Assembly: GCF_001424105.1 (NCBI RefSeq) | Contig: NZ_LMQH01000010.1 | Coordinates: forward strand, 93,906 to 157,905 | DNA from: Chryseobacterium sp. Leaf394 | Lineage (GTDB): Bacteria > Bacteroidota > Bacteroidia > Flavobacteriales > Weeksellaceae | Length of the DNA stretch: 64,000 bases | Reading direction: 5' to 3' | Shown here: positions 1-8,972 of the stretch, in pieces | Layout: every line of letters begins with the position of its first letter | Numbering within the stretch: position 1 is the stretch's first letter | The notes under the pieces: generated by a model | Told to the model about the DNA's origin: nothing | Database searches by the model: none | What the model saw: the letters and a program-made list of their open reading frames with translations, nothing else | Translations under genes and position numbers: made by a program

Positions 1-2
1 TC

Positions 3-1331
3 AGCGATGAAGATACGCATCAGTTGCAGTATAATTTAATCAGAAGTCACTCTTCAGGTATCGGGAATCCGCTTCCGGCAGATGAGGTGAAAGCCTGTAT
101 GTTGGCAAGATTAAACACATTGTCACTAGGAAATTCTGGTGTTCACGAATCTGTTGTTAATTTACTTAAAGAATTAATAAACAGAGATATTACGCCGCTG
201 ATTTTTGAACATGGCGGAGTAGGAGCAAGCGGTGATTTGGTTCAGCTGGCTCACTTAGCTTTAGTACTAATCGGTGAAGGCGAAGTTTTCTATAAAGGCG
301 AAAGAAAATCAACCAAAGATGTTTTTGAAATTGAAAGTTTAGAGCCGATTCAGGTTGAAATTCGTGAAGGCTTAGCCTTAATGAACGGAACTTCAGTGAT
401 GTCTGGAATTGGTATTGTTAATGCTTACAAGGCCAATCAGTTAACTGAAATTTCATTAAAATTATCCTGTGCAATTAATGAAATTGTTCAGGCTTACGAT
501 GATCATTTTTCAGAAGTATTGAACGGAACGAAACTTCATGCCGGACAGCAGAAAATTGCTGAAAAAATGCGTGCTCATTTGTCTGACAGCAAATTGATCA
601 GAAAAAGAGCTGACCACTTATACACTCATTTTGAAGAGCAGGAAAAAGTTTTCAAAGAAAAAGTGCAGGAATATTATTCTTTGAGATGTATTCCGCAAAT
701 TCTTGGACCTGTTTTAGATACACTGGAATTTACAGAGAAAGTTTTAGAAAACGAAATCAACTCCGCAAACGACAACCCGATCATCAACGTAGCAGATCAA
801 CACGTTTACCATGGCGGAAACTTCCACGGAGATTACATTTCTCTGGAAATGGATAAGCTTAAAATCGTCGTTACAAAACTGACGATGTTGGCAGAAAGAC
901 AGCTGAATTATCTTTTAAATTCAAAAATCAACGAAATTTTGCCTCCTTTTGTAAATTTAGGTAAATTAGGTTTCAATTTCGGGATGCAGGGCGTTCAGTT
1001 CACGGCAACTTCGACAACTGCGGAAAGCCAGATGCTTTCGAACCCGATGTATGTGCACAGTATTCCTAATAATAATGATAATCAGGATATTGTAAGCATG
1101 GGGACAAATGCTGCGGTAATTTGCAGAAAGGTGATTGAAAATGCTTTTGAAGTATTGGCAATCGAAGCGATTACAGTTGTTCAGGCAATAGAATATTGTG
1201 GCTATCAGGATAAAGTTTCATCGAAAACGAAAGAACTGTACGATGATATCAGACAATTGATTCCGGCATTTTCAGATGATATGGTGATGTATCCATATTT
1301 GCAAAAGGTAAAAGACTATCTTAAAAAATAG
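3..1331 (+). CDS. Tyrosine ammonia-lyase (aromatic amino acid lyase), 5' partial
   Basis: The lyase deaminates L-tyrosine to 4-coumarate, the likely aromatic starter of the flexirubin polyene. The reading frame is open from base 3, so the gene starts upstream and about 75 N-terminal residues are missing; the TTG at base 24 is internal. The MIO-forming Ala-Ser-Gly triad is in GGVGASGDL, residues 68-70 counted from that TTG. SANDNPI and the GMQGVQFTATST block are family hallmarks. From memory the sequence closely resembles the characterised F. johnsoniae tyrosine lyase (FjTAL). The selectivity loop reads RSHSSG, a Ser-His pair as in histidine lyases, so histidine lyase is the alternative. Its place at the head of ketosynthase, reductase and ACP genes favours the pigment role. 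Confidence 0.9.
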   Translation, partial: SDEDTHQLQYNLIRSHSSGIGNPLPADEVKACMLARLNTLSLGNSGVHESVVNLLKELINRDITPLIFEHGGVGASGDLVQLAHLALVLIGEGEVFYKGERKSTKDVFEIESLEPIQVEIREGLALMNGTSVMSGIGIVNAYKANQLTEISLKLSCAINEIVQAYDDHFSEVLNGTKLHAGQQKIAEKMRAHLSDSKLIRKRADHLYTHFEEQEKVFKEKVQEYYSLRCIPQILGPVLDTLEFTEKVLENEINSANDNPIINVADQHVYHGGNFHGDYISLEMDKLKIVVTKLTMLAERQLNYLLNSKINEILPPFVNLGKLGFNFGMQGVQFTATSTTAESQMLSNPMYVHSIPNNNDNQDIVSMGTNAAVICRKVIENAFEVLAIEAITVVQAIEYCGYQDKVSSKTKELYDDIRQLIPAFSDDMVMYPYLQKVKDYLKK

Positions 1332-1363
1332 AGACCGTCCGCACAAATAAATATTGCAAACTG

Positions 1364-1612
1364 CGAACCCGAAGGGTTCAATATCAATAGCCGTAGGTGG
1401 AAACCTTTGGAACTAATCGTTAACGAATCAGAACCCTGAAAGGGTTCAAAATCAATAATCATAGGTGCAAACCTATGGAAACGAAATCGGTAATAAAATC
1501 AGAACCCTGAAGGGGTTCAATATCAAATAAACCCCACGGAAAAAAAATACAGATAACATTTCTAAATTTCCAAAGGGATGATTTAATAAAAGTAGGCAGA
1601 AACCTATTGTAA
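1364..1612. repeat. Array of degenerate GAACCCT/AGGGTTC palindromic units
   Basis: The gap between the lyase and the reductase holds three to four related units, spaced about 67-71 bases, starting near 1364, 1431 and 1502, with a decayed one near 1568. Each begins with a palindrome of the form GAACCCTGAAAGGGTTC. A spacer (ATCAATA) and a second palindrome of the form ATAGGTGCAAACCTAT follow in the better units. Unit 3 loses the second half and unit 4 keeps little more than AGGCAGAAACCTAT. No coding potential is seen. Confidence 0.75.
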
Positions 1613-1638
1613 ATTTATTCACAAACTAAGACATATAC

Positions 1639-2370
1639 ATGAAATGTGCAATCATAACAGGTGGTTCCCGGGGTATCGGCAGAGCGATCTGTATAAAACT
1701 GGCAGAAGAAAAAAATTATCATATTCTCATCAACTACACTTCCAATGAAGCTGCAGCAAAGGAAACTTTAGCGAAAATCGAAGAGTTGGGTTCTACAGGA
1801 GAAATTCTTAAATTCGATGTAGGAAATGCTGAGGAAACTAAGAAAGTTTTAAACGAATGGCAGGAAAATAATCCAAAATCTATCGTTGAGGTTATCGTTA
1901 ATAATGCAGGAATTACAAGAGACGGATTATTCATGTGGATGCCAAGTGAAGACTGGAACTCAGTGATTAACACGAGTTTAAATGGTTTTTACAACGTTAC
2001 CAATTTCTTCATTCAGAAATTATTGAGAAACAAATACGGCAGAATTATTAATATGGTTTCCGTTTCGGGAGTAAAAGGAACGGCCGGACAAACCAATTAT
2101 TCAGCGGCAAAAGGCGCTTTGGTCGGAGTGACAAAAGCTCTTGCTCAGGAAGTTGCGAAAAGAAATATCACCGTGAATGCAGTCGCTCCAGGTTTCATCA
2201 AAACCGATATGACGCAGGATTTCAATGAAGACGAATTGAAAGCGATGATTCCAGCCAACCGATTTGGGGAAGCGGAAGAGGTGGCAGATTTGGTCGCATT
2301 TTTAGCCTCAAAAAAATCTTCCTATATCACAGGAGAAATTATTAATATTAACGGAGGAATTTATTCATAA
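1639..2370 (+). CDS. fabG: 3-oxoacyl-ACP reductase, FabG-type SDR
   Basis: This NADPH-dependent short-chain reductase reduces beta-ketoacyl-ACP to the 3-hydroxy form. It carries the cofactor motif TGGSRGIG (residues 7-14), NNAG (88-91) and the catalytic Ser141, Tyr154 and Lys158 in S...YSAAK, and has the usual family length (243 residues). It stands between the aromatic lyase and a ketosynthase, so it probably serves polyene chain extension rather than housekeeping fatty acid synthesis. A repeat array precedes it, and the first of the large palindromes separates it from the next gene. Confidence 0.88.
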   Translation: MKCAIITGGSRGIGRAICIKLAEEKNYHILINYTSNEAAAKETLAKIEELGSTGEILKFDVGNAEETKKVLNEWQENNPKSIVEVIVNNAGITRDGLFMWMPSEDWNSVINTSLNGFYNVTNFFIQKLLRNKYGRIINMVSVSGVKGTAGQTNYSAAKGALVGVTKALAQEVAKRNITVNAVAPGFIKTDMTQDFNEDELKAMIPANRFGEAEEVADLVAFLASKKSSYITGEIININGGIYS

Positions 2371-2377
2371 AAATAAT

Positions 2378-2455
2378 GTAACAGTGTAGCAATTTACCAG
2401 TTTACCAATATTTAAAATTGTTACATTGCTAAACTGATACATTGTTAAATTTAAA
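2378..2455. repeat. Large imperfect palindrome, copy A
   Basis: This 78-base intergenic sequence has arms of about 30 bases that pair imperfectly around an AT-rich centre (TTTAAAA). Each arm is itself built from a word like AACAATGTA or TCAGTTTAC repeated about every nine bases. Three more copies occur near 3950, 17141 and 17481, all in this cluster. Confidence 0.7.
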
Positions 2456-2458
2456 AAG

Positions 2459-3679
2459 ATGGAAAATAGGGTAGTCATTACCGGAATGGGAATTTATTCT
2501 TGCATCGGAACTTCTTTGGAAGAAGTGAAAGAATCCCTGTATCAAGGTAAATCCGGAATTGTTTTAGTGGATGAGAGAAAAGAATTTGGCTTCAGATCAG
2601 GTCTTAGCGGCGTGGTTCCCAAGCCCGATCTTAAAAATCTTCTTAACAGACGCCAGCGCGTAAGCATGGGTGAAGAAAGCGAGTATGCCTACATTGCAAC
2701 ACTCGATGCTTTACAACAGGCCAATATCGATCAGGACTTCTTAGACCAAAACGAAGTCGGAATTTTATACGGAAACGACAGCGTTTCTAAAGCTGTCGTA
2801 GAATCGATCGACATCGCAAGAGAGAAAAAAGATACCACTTTGATGGGTTCAGGAGCGATTTTCAAATCGATGAACTCTACAGTGACGATGAATCTTTCTA
2901 CTATTTTTAAATTAAGAGGAATCAATTTAACCATCAGCGCGGCTTGTGCAAGCGGTTCTCATTCTTTGGGATTGGCGTATATGATGATCAAAAACGGTTT
3001 TCAGGACATCATCGTTTGTGGCGGTGCTCAGGAAACTAATAAATATTCAATGGCGAGCTTCGATGGTTTGGGCGTTTTTTCAGTGAGAGAAGACGAGCCA
3101 ACCAAAGCTTCAAGACCTTTTGACTCGGGAAGAGATGGCTTAATTCCAAGTGGCGGAGCAGCATCTTTGATTGTGGAAAGTTTAGAATCAGCTCAAAAAA
3201 GAGGTGCCAACATCATCGCAGAAATCGTTGGTTATGGCTTTTCTTCAAATGGCGGACATATCTCTACTCCAAATATCGATGGTCCCGCTTTGGCAATGAA
3301 CCGTGCTTTGAAACAGTCCGGTCTGGAAGTAAAAGATATCGACTACATCAATGCCCATGCGACTTCTACACCCATCGGCGACTCCAACGAAGCAAAAGCA
3401 ATTCACGAAATTTTCGGAAGTGAAGTTCCGGTAAGCTCGACCAAATCGATGACCGGTCACGAATGCTGGATGGCAGGGGCGAGTGAAGTGATTTACTCCA
3501 TTCTGATGATGCAGAACGATTTTGTGGCTCCGAACATCAATCTGGAAAATCCTGACGAAGACGCAAAAAGGATAAATTTAATCTCCGAAACTAAAAATCA
3601 AAAAATTGACGTATTTTTGTCGAATTCTTTCGGGTTTGGGGGAACCAATTCCGCATTGATCGTTAAAAAATTTGAATAA
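2459..3679 (+). CDS. Beta-ketoacyl-ACP synthase (KAS I/II type)
   Basis: This decarboxylating Claisen condensing enzyme extends an ACP-bound acyl chain with malonyl-ACP. The complete catalytic set is visible: Cys163 in AACASGS, His300 in NAHATST, Lys329 and His334 in STKSMTGHE. Length (406) is normal. It is followed after 5 bases by an ACP gene, so the two are surely cotranscribed and the ACP is its probable partner. It is one of three ketosynthases here with an intact active site of this class. Which one elongates the polyene and which makes the alkyl parts of the resorcinol cannot be told from sequence. Confidence 0.93.
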   Translation: MENRVVITGMGIYSCIGTSLEEVKESLYQGKSGIVLVDERKEFGFRSGLSGVVPKPDLKNLLNRRQRVSMGEESEYAYIATLDALQQANIDQDFLDQNEVGILYGNDSVSKAVVESIDIAREKKDTTLMGSGAIFKSMNSTVTMNLSTIFKLRGINLTISAACASGSHSLGLAYMMIKNGFQDIIVCGGAQETNKYSMASFDGLGVFSVREDEPTKASRPFDSGRDGLIPSGGAASLIVESLESAQKRGANIIAEIVGYGFSSNGGHISTPNIDGPALAMNRALKQSGLEVKDIDYINAHATSTPIGDSNEAKAIHEIFGSEVPVSSTKSMTGHECWMAGASEVIYSILMMQNDFVAPNINLENPDEDAKRINLISETKNQKIDVFLSNSFGFGGTNSALIVKKFE

Positions 3680-3684
3680 AAAAC

Positions 3685-3936
3685 ATGGAAAGAGAAAAAA
3701 TTGTTGCCATTGCTAATGATTTTTTAATCAATGAGTTTGAGGTAGATGGCGATGAGATCAGCAATGATGCCCACTTCAAGAAAACTTTGGGTTTAGACAG
3801 TTTAGATTATATTGATTTGGTGGTGGTCATCGAATCCAATTTTGGCGTGAAATTAGGTGAAGCCGATTTTAAAGATATCATCACTTTCAACGATTTCTAC
3901 TCGACAATCGAAAATAGAATTACTCAAAAAATATAG
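3685..3936 (+). CDS. Acyl carrier protein
   Basis: This is an 83-residue acidic four-helix carrier. The phosphopantetheine attachment site is Ser39 in GLDSLDYIDLV. It carries growing acyl intermediates as thioesters for the flanking ketosynthase, reductase and dehydratases. It follows the ketosynthase by 5 bases. A second ACP is encoded at 17211-17468 on the other strand, so the pathway has two dedicated carriers, possibly one for the polyene and one for the dialkylresorcinol precursor (inference). Confidence 0.92.
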   Translation: MEREKIVAIANDFLINEFEVDGDEISNDAHFKKTLGLDSLDYIDLVVVIESNFGVKLGEADFKDIITFNDFYSTIENRITQKI

Positions 3937-3949
3937 CAATAAAAATAAT

Positions 3950-4026
3950 GTAACAATCTACCAATGTATCAGTTTACCAATTTGTAAGGTATTGTTATAT
4001 TGTTACACTGCTACATTGTTAAATTA
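3950..4026. repeat. Large imperfect palindrome, copy B
   Basis: This copy fills most of the 95-base gap between the ACP and the acyltransferase. The left arm begins GTAACAATCTACC and the right arm ends with CTACATTGTTAAATTA. The reverse complement of the right arm matches the left arm over about 31 bases with several mismatches, and the same nine-base rhythm is present as in copy A. Confidence 0.7.
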
Positions 4027-4031
4027 GTATT

Positions 4032-4916
4032 ATGAACAAGTGGAAAGGCAAGTCTAAAGGCACCATCTTAGGATACAGAATCTTCGTCTGGTGCATTAGA
4101 AATATCGGTGTCCGCAGTTCATACTTTGTGCTTTATTTTGTGGCTTCGTACTATTTTCTGTTCGAAAAAAAGAGCAATCTTTACATTTCGTATTACTTCA
4201 GAAAACGCCTTACTTTCAGCTCTTGGAAATCGAAAGTTTCCATTTATAAAAGTTACTTTACGTTTGGTCAGACCTTAATCGACAAAACCGCAATTTCAGC
4301 AGGCTTACGTGAAAAATACACTTACGAATTCGACGGAATTGAAAATCTCAGAAACCTTTTAGCCGAAAAAGAAGGCGGCGTTCTTATCAGTGCCCACATC
4401 GGGAATTTCGAAATTGCCGAACATTTTTTTGCCGACATCGACTTTGACTGTCAGATTAATTTAGTTACCACAGATCAGGAAGTTACGGTAATCAAAGAAT
4501 ACCTCAAAAGCGTTTCTGTAAAGCAGAGCAACATCAAATTCATCTACGTTAAAGATGATATGTCGCATATTTTCGACATCAACGAAGCATTGTCCAAAAA
4601 CGAACTCATTTGCTTCACAGGTGACCGTTATTTTGAAGGTTCAAAATTTCTTGAAGCAGACTTACTCGGAAAAAGTGCAAAATTTCCGGCCGGACCGTTT
4701 CTCATTGCCTCACGTTTGGGCGTTCCCGTGGTTTACGTTTATGTGATGAAAGAAAAAAATCTCCATTACCATTTATATGCAAGAGTGGCTCAACAGGTCA
4801 AAAAACGCGATGCTCAGGGACTTCTCAATTCCTATACCCAAAATCTCGAATCGATGATCAAAAAATATCCATTGCAGTGGTTCAATTACTTCGATTTCTG
4901 GGATGATGTAGATTGA
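4032..4916 (+). CDS. LpxL/HtrB-like lysophospholipid acyltransferase
   Basis: This inner-membrane acyltransferase of the lipid A late-acyltransferase family has 294 residues. A hydrophobic segment at about residues 28-46 precedes the catalytic HxxxxE motif (His122 to Glu127, AHIGNFE), and FTGDRYF plus FPAGPFLIA match the later family blocks. Members in aryl polyene and flexirubin clusters are thought to move acyl chains from ACP to an acceptor. Joining the polyene to the resorcinol, or to a lipid anchor, is an inference. A true lipid A acyltransferase remains possible, but the location between pigment genes argues against it. Confidence 0.82.
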   Translation: MNKWKGKSKGTILGYRIFVWCIRNIGVRSSYFVLYFVASYYFLFEKKSNLYISYYFRKRLTFSSWKSKVSIYKSYFTFGQTLIDKTAISAGLREKYTYEFDGIENLRNLLAEKEGGVLISAHIGNFEIAEHFFADIDFDCQINLVTTDQEVTVIKEYLKSVSVKQSNIKFIYVKDDMSHIFDINEALSKNELICFTGDRYFEGSKFLEADLLGKSAKFPAGPFLIASRLGVPVVYVYVMKEKNLHYHLYARVAQQVKKRDAQGLLNSYTQNLESMIKKYPLQWFNYFDFWDDVD

Positions 4917-4950
4917 TTTCTTATTTGATATCCAACTGCTAATTTTTATT

Positions 4951-5040
4951 TGGGCAGCTTTTCCGCCTTCCGTTCCCGCTTTTTTGTGCCATAGCTTTCC
5001 CAAGGCTTACAAAAAGAGCTCCACTCAAGTCGGGCTGCGG
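4951..5040 (+). repeat. Non-coding element with conserved ends, copy 1
   Basis: The gap 4917-5342 holds no gene. Its first part is a copy of a short element that begins TGGGCAGCT...CCGCCTTCC, has a central TTTTTTG...AAAAAGAG section and ends CAAGTCGGGCTG. The same ends appear inverted at 8863-8966 and in more diverged form at 21451-21570, while the middle differs among the copies. Confidence 0.65.
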
Positions 5041-5135
5041 GCAATTCGGTGTTTTAAAAGAGACAAATAAAAAGTTAAAAGAGTCAAGTAGAATCCAATT
5101 TGTGTCTATGGGTCTGTTTTGAAATTCGCTGGCTT

Positions 5136-5168
5136 AAACCTCATAGGTTTCCAAAACCTATGAGGTTT
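5136..5168. terminator. Perfect 15-bp hairpin of the AAACCT/AGGTTT type
   Basis: AAACCTCATAGGTTT pairs with its reverse complement around a three-base loop (CCA). It lies between the acyltransferase and the oxidoreductase on the + strand. No run of T follows, so it may be a dispersed repeat or RNA-processing signal rather than a true intrinsic terminator. A related hairpin is at 30493-30524. Confidence 0.5.
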
Positions 5169-5342
5169 GATTATAAACAGTCAAATTTTATCTTTTCTTG
5201 AGTAGGAAGTCCTTCCGAACGGAAAATTTGCAGGAAGATTTAGAAAAAATCTTAGCGTACTTAGCAATTAAATAAGCACATTTTATTCTAACCAATTTGA
5301 TAAACTTTTGTACCTTTTGCCGTTAAAAACAATAATCAAAAT

Positions 5343-6878
5343 TTGAAAAAAAACTACGACATATTGGTCATCGGCAGCGGTTTAGGCGGTCTTGTTTCGG
5401 CGCTTATCTTGGCGAAAGAAGGCTTTAAAGTCTGCGTTCTCGAAAAAAACAACCAATATGGCGGAAATCTCCAGACATTTTCAAGGGACAAACTCATTTT
5501 CGATACCGGAGTTCACTATCTGGGTGGATTATCGAAAGGGCAAAACCTTCATCACTTTTTTTCGTATTTAGAAATTATCGATGACCTCCAACTTGAAAAA
5601 ATGGATGAAAACGGTTACGATAAAATCACTTTTGGAGATGATGAAATCGAGTATCCACATGCACAGGGTTACAATAATTTCGTAAAACAACTTTCAGAAT
5701 ATTTCCCTGAAGAGAAAGAAAATCTGGAGAATTACTGCGAGGAAATTCAGAGGGTCTGCAATTATTTTCCGAGATACAATGTGGTCGGACAAAACAATTA
5801 CAACGAAGAGATTCTGCATCTCAACACTAAAAGATTCATTGAGTCTATAACTTCCAATGAAAAACTTCAGGCAGTATTGCTCGGCTCCAACTTTCTGTAT
5901 GCCGGAGATTCTGAGGATACGCCATTTTACGTTCATGCGCTGACGGTCAATTCCTATATTCAAAGTGCTTATAAATGTGTAAAAGGCGGTAGCCAGATTT
6001 CAAAATTGCTGATCAAAAAATTAAGGGAATACGGAGGAGAAGTTCACAAACATTCTGAAGTTTCTGAATTTGTCTTTAATGAAAACAATACTTTGACATC
6101 CGTAAAAACAACATCGGGAAAAGAATATTCTGCCACTCAGTTTATATCAAATATTGAGATTCGTTCTGCCATAAAATTGATTGGAGAAAGTAGACTGAAA
6201 AAATCTTTTCTGAACAGAATCTTAAGTTGGGAGCCGGTTTCATCATGTTTCAGTGTATATCTGGTTTTAAAACCAAATGCTATTTCCAATTTCAATTACA
6301 ATGTGTATCACTTTTCATCTAAAGATTTAGTTTGGAAAGCTTTTCAATATAAAAAAGAAAACTGGCCGGAAACGTATATGCTGTCTTCCACCCCTTCAAA
6401 GCATCATCCCGAATTTGCGGAAAGCTTAACGGCAATTTCATACATGGATTTTGCAGAGGTGAAAGAATGGGAAAATACGTTCAATACGATAGCCAACCAA
6501 CAGGAAAGAGCTGAACTGTATGACAAATTTAAGCTTGAAAAAGCTGAAAAAATGATTCAGGCTTTGGAAAATAAAATACCCAATCTCAGAGCTTCGATTA
6601 AAAATATTTATACATCTTCTCCATTGTCATACCGCGATTATATCGGAAGTTTTGAGGGAAATATGTACGGCTACATCAAAAGCTCAGAAAATCCCTTAAA
6701 AACAATGGTTTCTCCAAGAACTAAAATAGATAATCTTTTCCTCACTGGACAATCAGTGAATATGCACGGAATTTTAGGCTGTACCATTGGTGCATTCAAC
6801 ACCTGTGCTGAGATCTTGGGGAAGGATTTGATCGATGAACGTCTGTCTAAAATTTTAAATCAATCCGATGAAAAGTAG
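5343..6878 (+). CDS. CrtI-like phytoene desaturase-family FAD oxidoreductase
   Basis: This flavoprotein of the carotenoid desaturase / retinol saturase family has 511 residues. The N-terminal FAD fold shows GSGLGG (residues 11-16), and the C-terminal signature LFLTGQSVNMHGILGC covers the second flavin-binding block. It probably introduces or isomerises double bonds in the polyene; the substrate is inferred from context. The start appears to be TTG at 5343, since no in-frame ATG lies between it and the TTG, and the dinucleotide-binding strand begins seven residues later. Its 3' end overlaps the next gene by 11 bases, implying translational coupling. Confidence 0.85.
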   Translation: MKKNYDILVIGSGLGGLVSALILAKEGFKVCVLEKNNQYGGNLQTFSRDKLIFDTGVHYLGGLSKGQNLHHFFSYLEIIDDLQLEKMDENGYDKITFGDDEIEYPHAQGYNNFVKQLSEYFPEEKENLENYCEEIQRVCNYFPRYNVVGQNNYNEEILHLNTKRFIESITSNEKLQAVLLGSNFLYAGDSEDTPFYVHALTVNSYIQSAYKCVKGGSQISKLLIKKLREYGGEVHKHSEVSEFVFNENNTLTSVKTTSGKEYSATQFISNIEIRSAIKLIGESRLKKSFLNRILSWEPVSSCFSVYLVLKPNAISNFNYNVYHFSSKDLVWKAFQYKKENWPETYMLSSTPSKHHPEFAESLTAISYMDFAEVKEWENTFNTIANQQERAELYDKFKLEKAEKMIQALENKIPNLRASIKNIYTSSPLSYRDYIGSFEGNMYGYIKSSENPLKTMVSPRTKIDNLFLTGQSVNMHGILGCTIGAFNTCAEILGKDLIDERLSKILNQSDEK

Positions 6879-8529
6879 ACATTTATTTTTTATTTTTCTC
6901 ATTTTTACTCTGATTTCGTGTGGCACAAAAAAGTCTGTAAAACATATTCCTGAAGTCGAACAGTATGCGTTGGAAATCCCTAAAGTTGAGAAAATCAACG
7001 ATTCTACTTTTTCGTTTCATCAAAATTATTTGACCAAAAACAGACAGCAGCTTTGGGAATTGTATATCAAAGGAAATCCTTTACAGTTGGGCTATAACAA
7101 TGGTGCTTTAACGCAAAATCTGATGCAGAAGCAGGAAGAGATTTTCTTTTCGAAAGTGAAAACATTTGTTCCTTCAAAGTTTAAACAAAACCTTCTGCGC
7201 GGTTTCCTGAAATGGTACAACCGAAAAATGTATCTCAATGTGAGAGATGATTTTCAGGCAGAATTGTACGGATTATCCCAGTATTCATCAGACAGATATG
7301 ATTATATCTCTCCGAAATTCAGAAGAGCAATGTATCTGCATGGTGCGCACGACATCGGCCACGCCATGCAGGATCTGATGGTCGTTGGCTGTACTTCGCT
7401 TGCCGTTTGGAACGAAAATACAGAAGACGGCGATTTGCTGATTGGAAGAAACTTCGATTTCTATGTCGGTGATGATTTTGCTAAAAATAAACTCATCGAA
7501 TTTGTAGAACCGGAAACTGGAATTCCGTACATGAGTGTGAGTTGGCCCGGGATGATTGGCGTGGTTTCCGGAATGAATAAGGAAGGAATTACTGTGACGA
7601 TCAATGCAGGGAAATCTAAAATTCCATTAACGGCAAAAACACCGATTTCTTTGGTGACAAGAGAGATTTTGCAGTATGCTAAAAATATAGAAGAGGCGAT
7701 TGCGATTGCCAAGAAACGAAAGGTTTTTGTGTCCGAATCTATCTTGGTTGGAAGCGCGAATGATAAAAAGGCAGTCATTATTGAAGTTTCACCTAAGAAT
7801 TTCGGTGTTTATGATGTGGCGAATTCCAGTAAGGTTTTCTGCACGAATCATTTTCAGTCTGATGCTTATAAAAATGATAAAAGAAATCAGAAGCATATTG
7901 TAGAAAGTCATTCAGAATACCGTTACGAAAAGCTTCAGGAGCTTTTACAAACGAATAAAAAACTCAATCCTGAGAAAATAGCTTCGATTTTAAGGGACAA
8001 ATCCGGTTTAGAAGACAAAAGTATTGGTTATGGAAATGAGAAAGCCATTAATCAGCTTCTGGCGCATCATGCTGTGATTTTTTCGCCTGAGAGAAGATTG
8101 GTTTGGGTGTCTTCAAGTCCGTATCAGCTCGGGGAATTTATATGTTATGATTTAAATGAAATTTTCTCTGATCAGAGATTGAAAGATGGCGACTTTGCCA
8201 AATCAGAATTGAATATTGCCAAAGATCCGTTTATTGAGTCTAAAGAATTTAAGGATTATGAAGAATTTAAGTTTGCCAACGGTGAAGTTCAGCATGCAAT
8301 TGATGGTGATGATGTCGTTTTAACGGATGATTTTATTCCAAATTATCAGTCTTTGAATCCTGATTTCTGGTTGGTTTATTATCAGGCCGGGAAATATTAT
8401 TTTAAACAAAGAGAATATTCAAAGGCTAAAACTGAATTTGAAAAAGCTTTGACGAAGGAGATCACAACGGTTCCGGACAGAGAGAATGTTGAGGAATTTT
8501 TGAGGAAAACGGTGAGGAGATTGAAATGA
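6868..8529 (+). CDS. C45-family autoproteolytic acyltransferase/hydrolase lipoprotein with TPR tail
   Basis: A signal peptide ends in the lipobox LISC (Cys18), so the protein is probably a lipoprotein. The body matches the acyl-CoA:6-aminopenicillanate acyltransferase (peptidase C45, Ntn-hydrolase) fold. The nucleophile and cleavage site should be Cys175 in VVGCTSLAVW, followed by DLLIGRNFDF and WPGMIGVVSGMN. Residues about 500-545 form a TPR-like helical pair (YYFKQREYSKAKTEFEKAL). Ntn enzymes of this kind form or break amide and ester bonds with acyl donors. Esterifying the aryl polyene acid with dialkylresorcinol outside the cytoplasm is an attractive but unproved role. Confidence 0.82.
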   Translation: MKSRHLFFIFLIFTLISCGTKKSVKHIPEVEQYALEIPKVEKINDSTFSFHQNYLTKNRQQLWELYIKGNPLQLGYNNGALTQNLMQKQEEIFFSKVKTFVPSKFKQNLLRGFLKWYNRKMYLNVRDDFQAELYGLSQYSSDRYDYISPKFRRAMYLHGAHDIGHAMQDLMVVGCTSLAVWNENTEDGDLLIGRNFDFYVGDDFAKNKLIEFVEPETGIPYMSVSWPGMIGVVSGMNKEGITVTINAGKSKIPLTAKTPISLVTREILQYAKNIEEAIAIAKKRKVFVSESILVGSANDKKAVIIEVSPKNFGVYDVANSSKVFCTNHFQSDAYKNDKRNQKHIVESHSEYRYEKLQELLQTNKKLNPEKIASILRDKSGLEDKSIGYGNEKAINQLLAHHAVIFSPERRLVWVSSSPYQLGEFICYDLNEIFSDQRLKDGDFAKSELNIAKDPFIESKEFKDYEEFKFANGEVQHAIDGDDVVLTDDFIPNYQSLNPDFWLVYYQAGKYYFKQREYSKAKTEFEKALTKEITTVPDRENVEEFLRKTVRRLK

Positions 8530-8532
8530 TTA

Positions 8533-8780
8533 GTTGAACCACTTCGTGCTTCAGTTTCTGTGTTGTTTTCATCCATGGGTTTCACCCACGGCTATTCAAA
8601 TTGAACCACTTCGTGGTTCTGTTGTTGTCTTATTTGTAATCCTTGGATTGTCTTCGCCTAATTCGGTTGCTCGATTTCACCAAGAGCTTTTTAAATTTAA
8701 AAATTCGTGGTTCTATTCCTTTATTCTTCGTTTCTATGGGTTTCATCCACTTCGTGGCTGTGTTAGATGGAAGAGCACGG
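8533..8780. repeat. Cluster of GAACCACTTCGTGG repeat fragments
   Basis: The first half of the 440-base gap between convergent genes is packed with related words: GAACCACTTCGTG at about 8536 and 8602, ATTCGTGGTTC near 8703, CATCCACTTCGTGGC near 8743, and a hairpin CCATGGGT-TTC-ACCCACGG at 8573-8591. An open frame of 113 codons crosses this DNA but is an accident of the repeats. Confidence 0.6.
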
Positions 8781-8862
8781 GAAGAAAAATTGATATAAAA
8801 CTGAAATATTTTATTGAGTTTTGGTTGTTCAAAATATTGAAAAAAAAGACAAAACGTCTTTG

Positions 8863-8966
8863 CAGCCCGAATTGAACGGAAATCCTTTTTTGCTTGTGGT
8901 ATATTTCAATTAGCAAGAAAGTGAAGCAAAAAAGATTGGGAGTGGAAGGCGGATACAGCTGCCCAA
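8863..8966 (-). repeat. Non-coding element with conserved ends, copy 2
   Basis: Read on the - strand this copy starts TGGGCAGCTGTATCCGCC and ends TTCAATTCGGGCTG, the same ends as copy 1. Between them lie ATCTTTTTTGCTT and its partner AAGCAAAAAAGGAT around a centre that differs from the other copies. It abuts the 3' end of the glycosyltransferase gene. Confidence 0.68.
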
Positions 8967-8972
8967 ATTATT

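Noticed and set aside
1364..1612. CRISPR array in the repeat region before fabG
   Set aside because: The units are palindromes with conserved spacer-like parts and progressive decay, not identical direct repeats with unique spacers, and no cas gene is present.
8534..8875. Open frame of 113 codons on the + strand after the C45 gene
   Set aside because: It runs through repeat fragments (GAACCACTTCGTGG) and has low-complexity sequence without family features, so it is not a gene.
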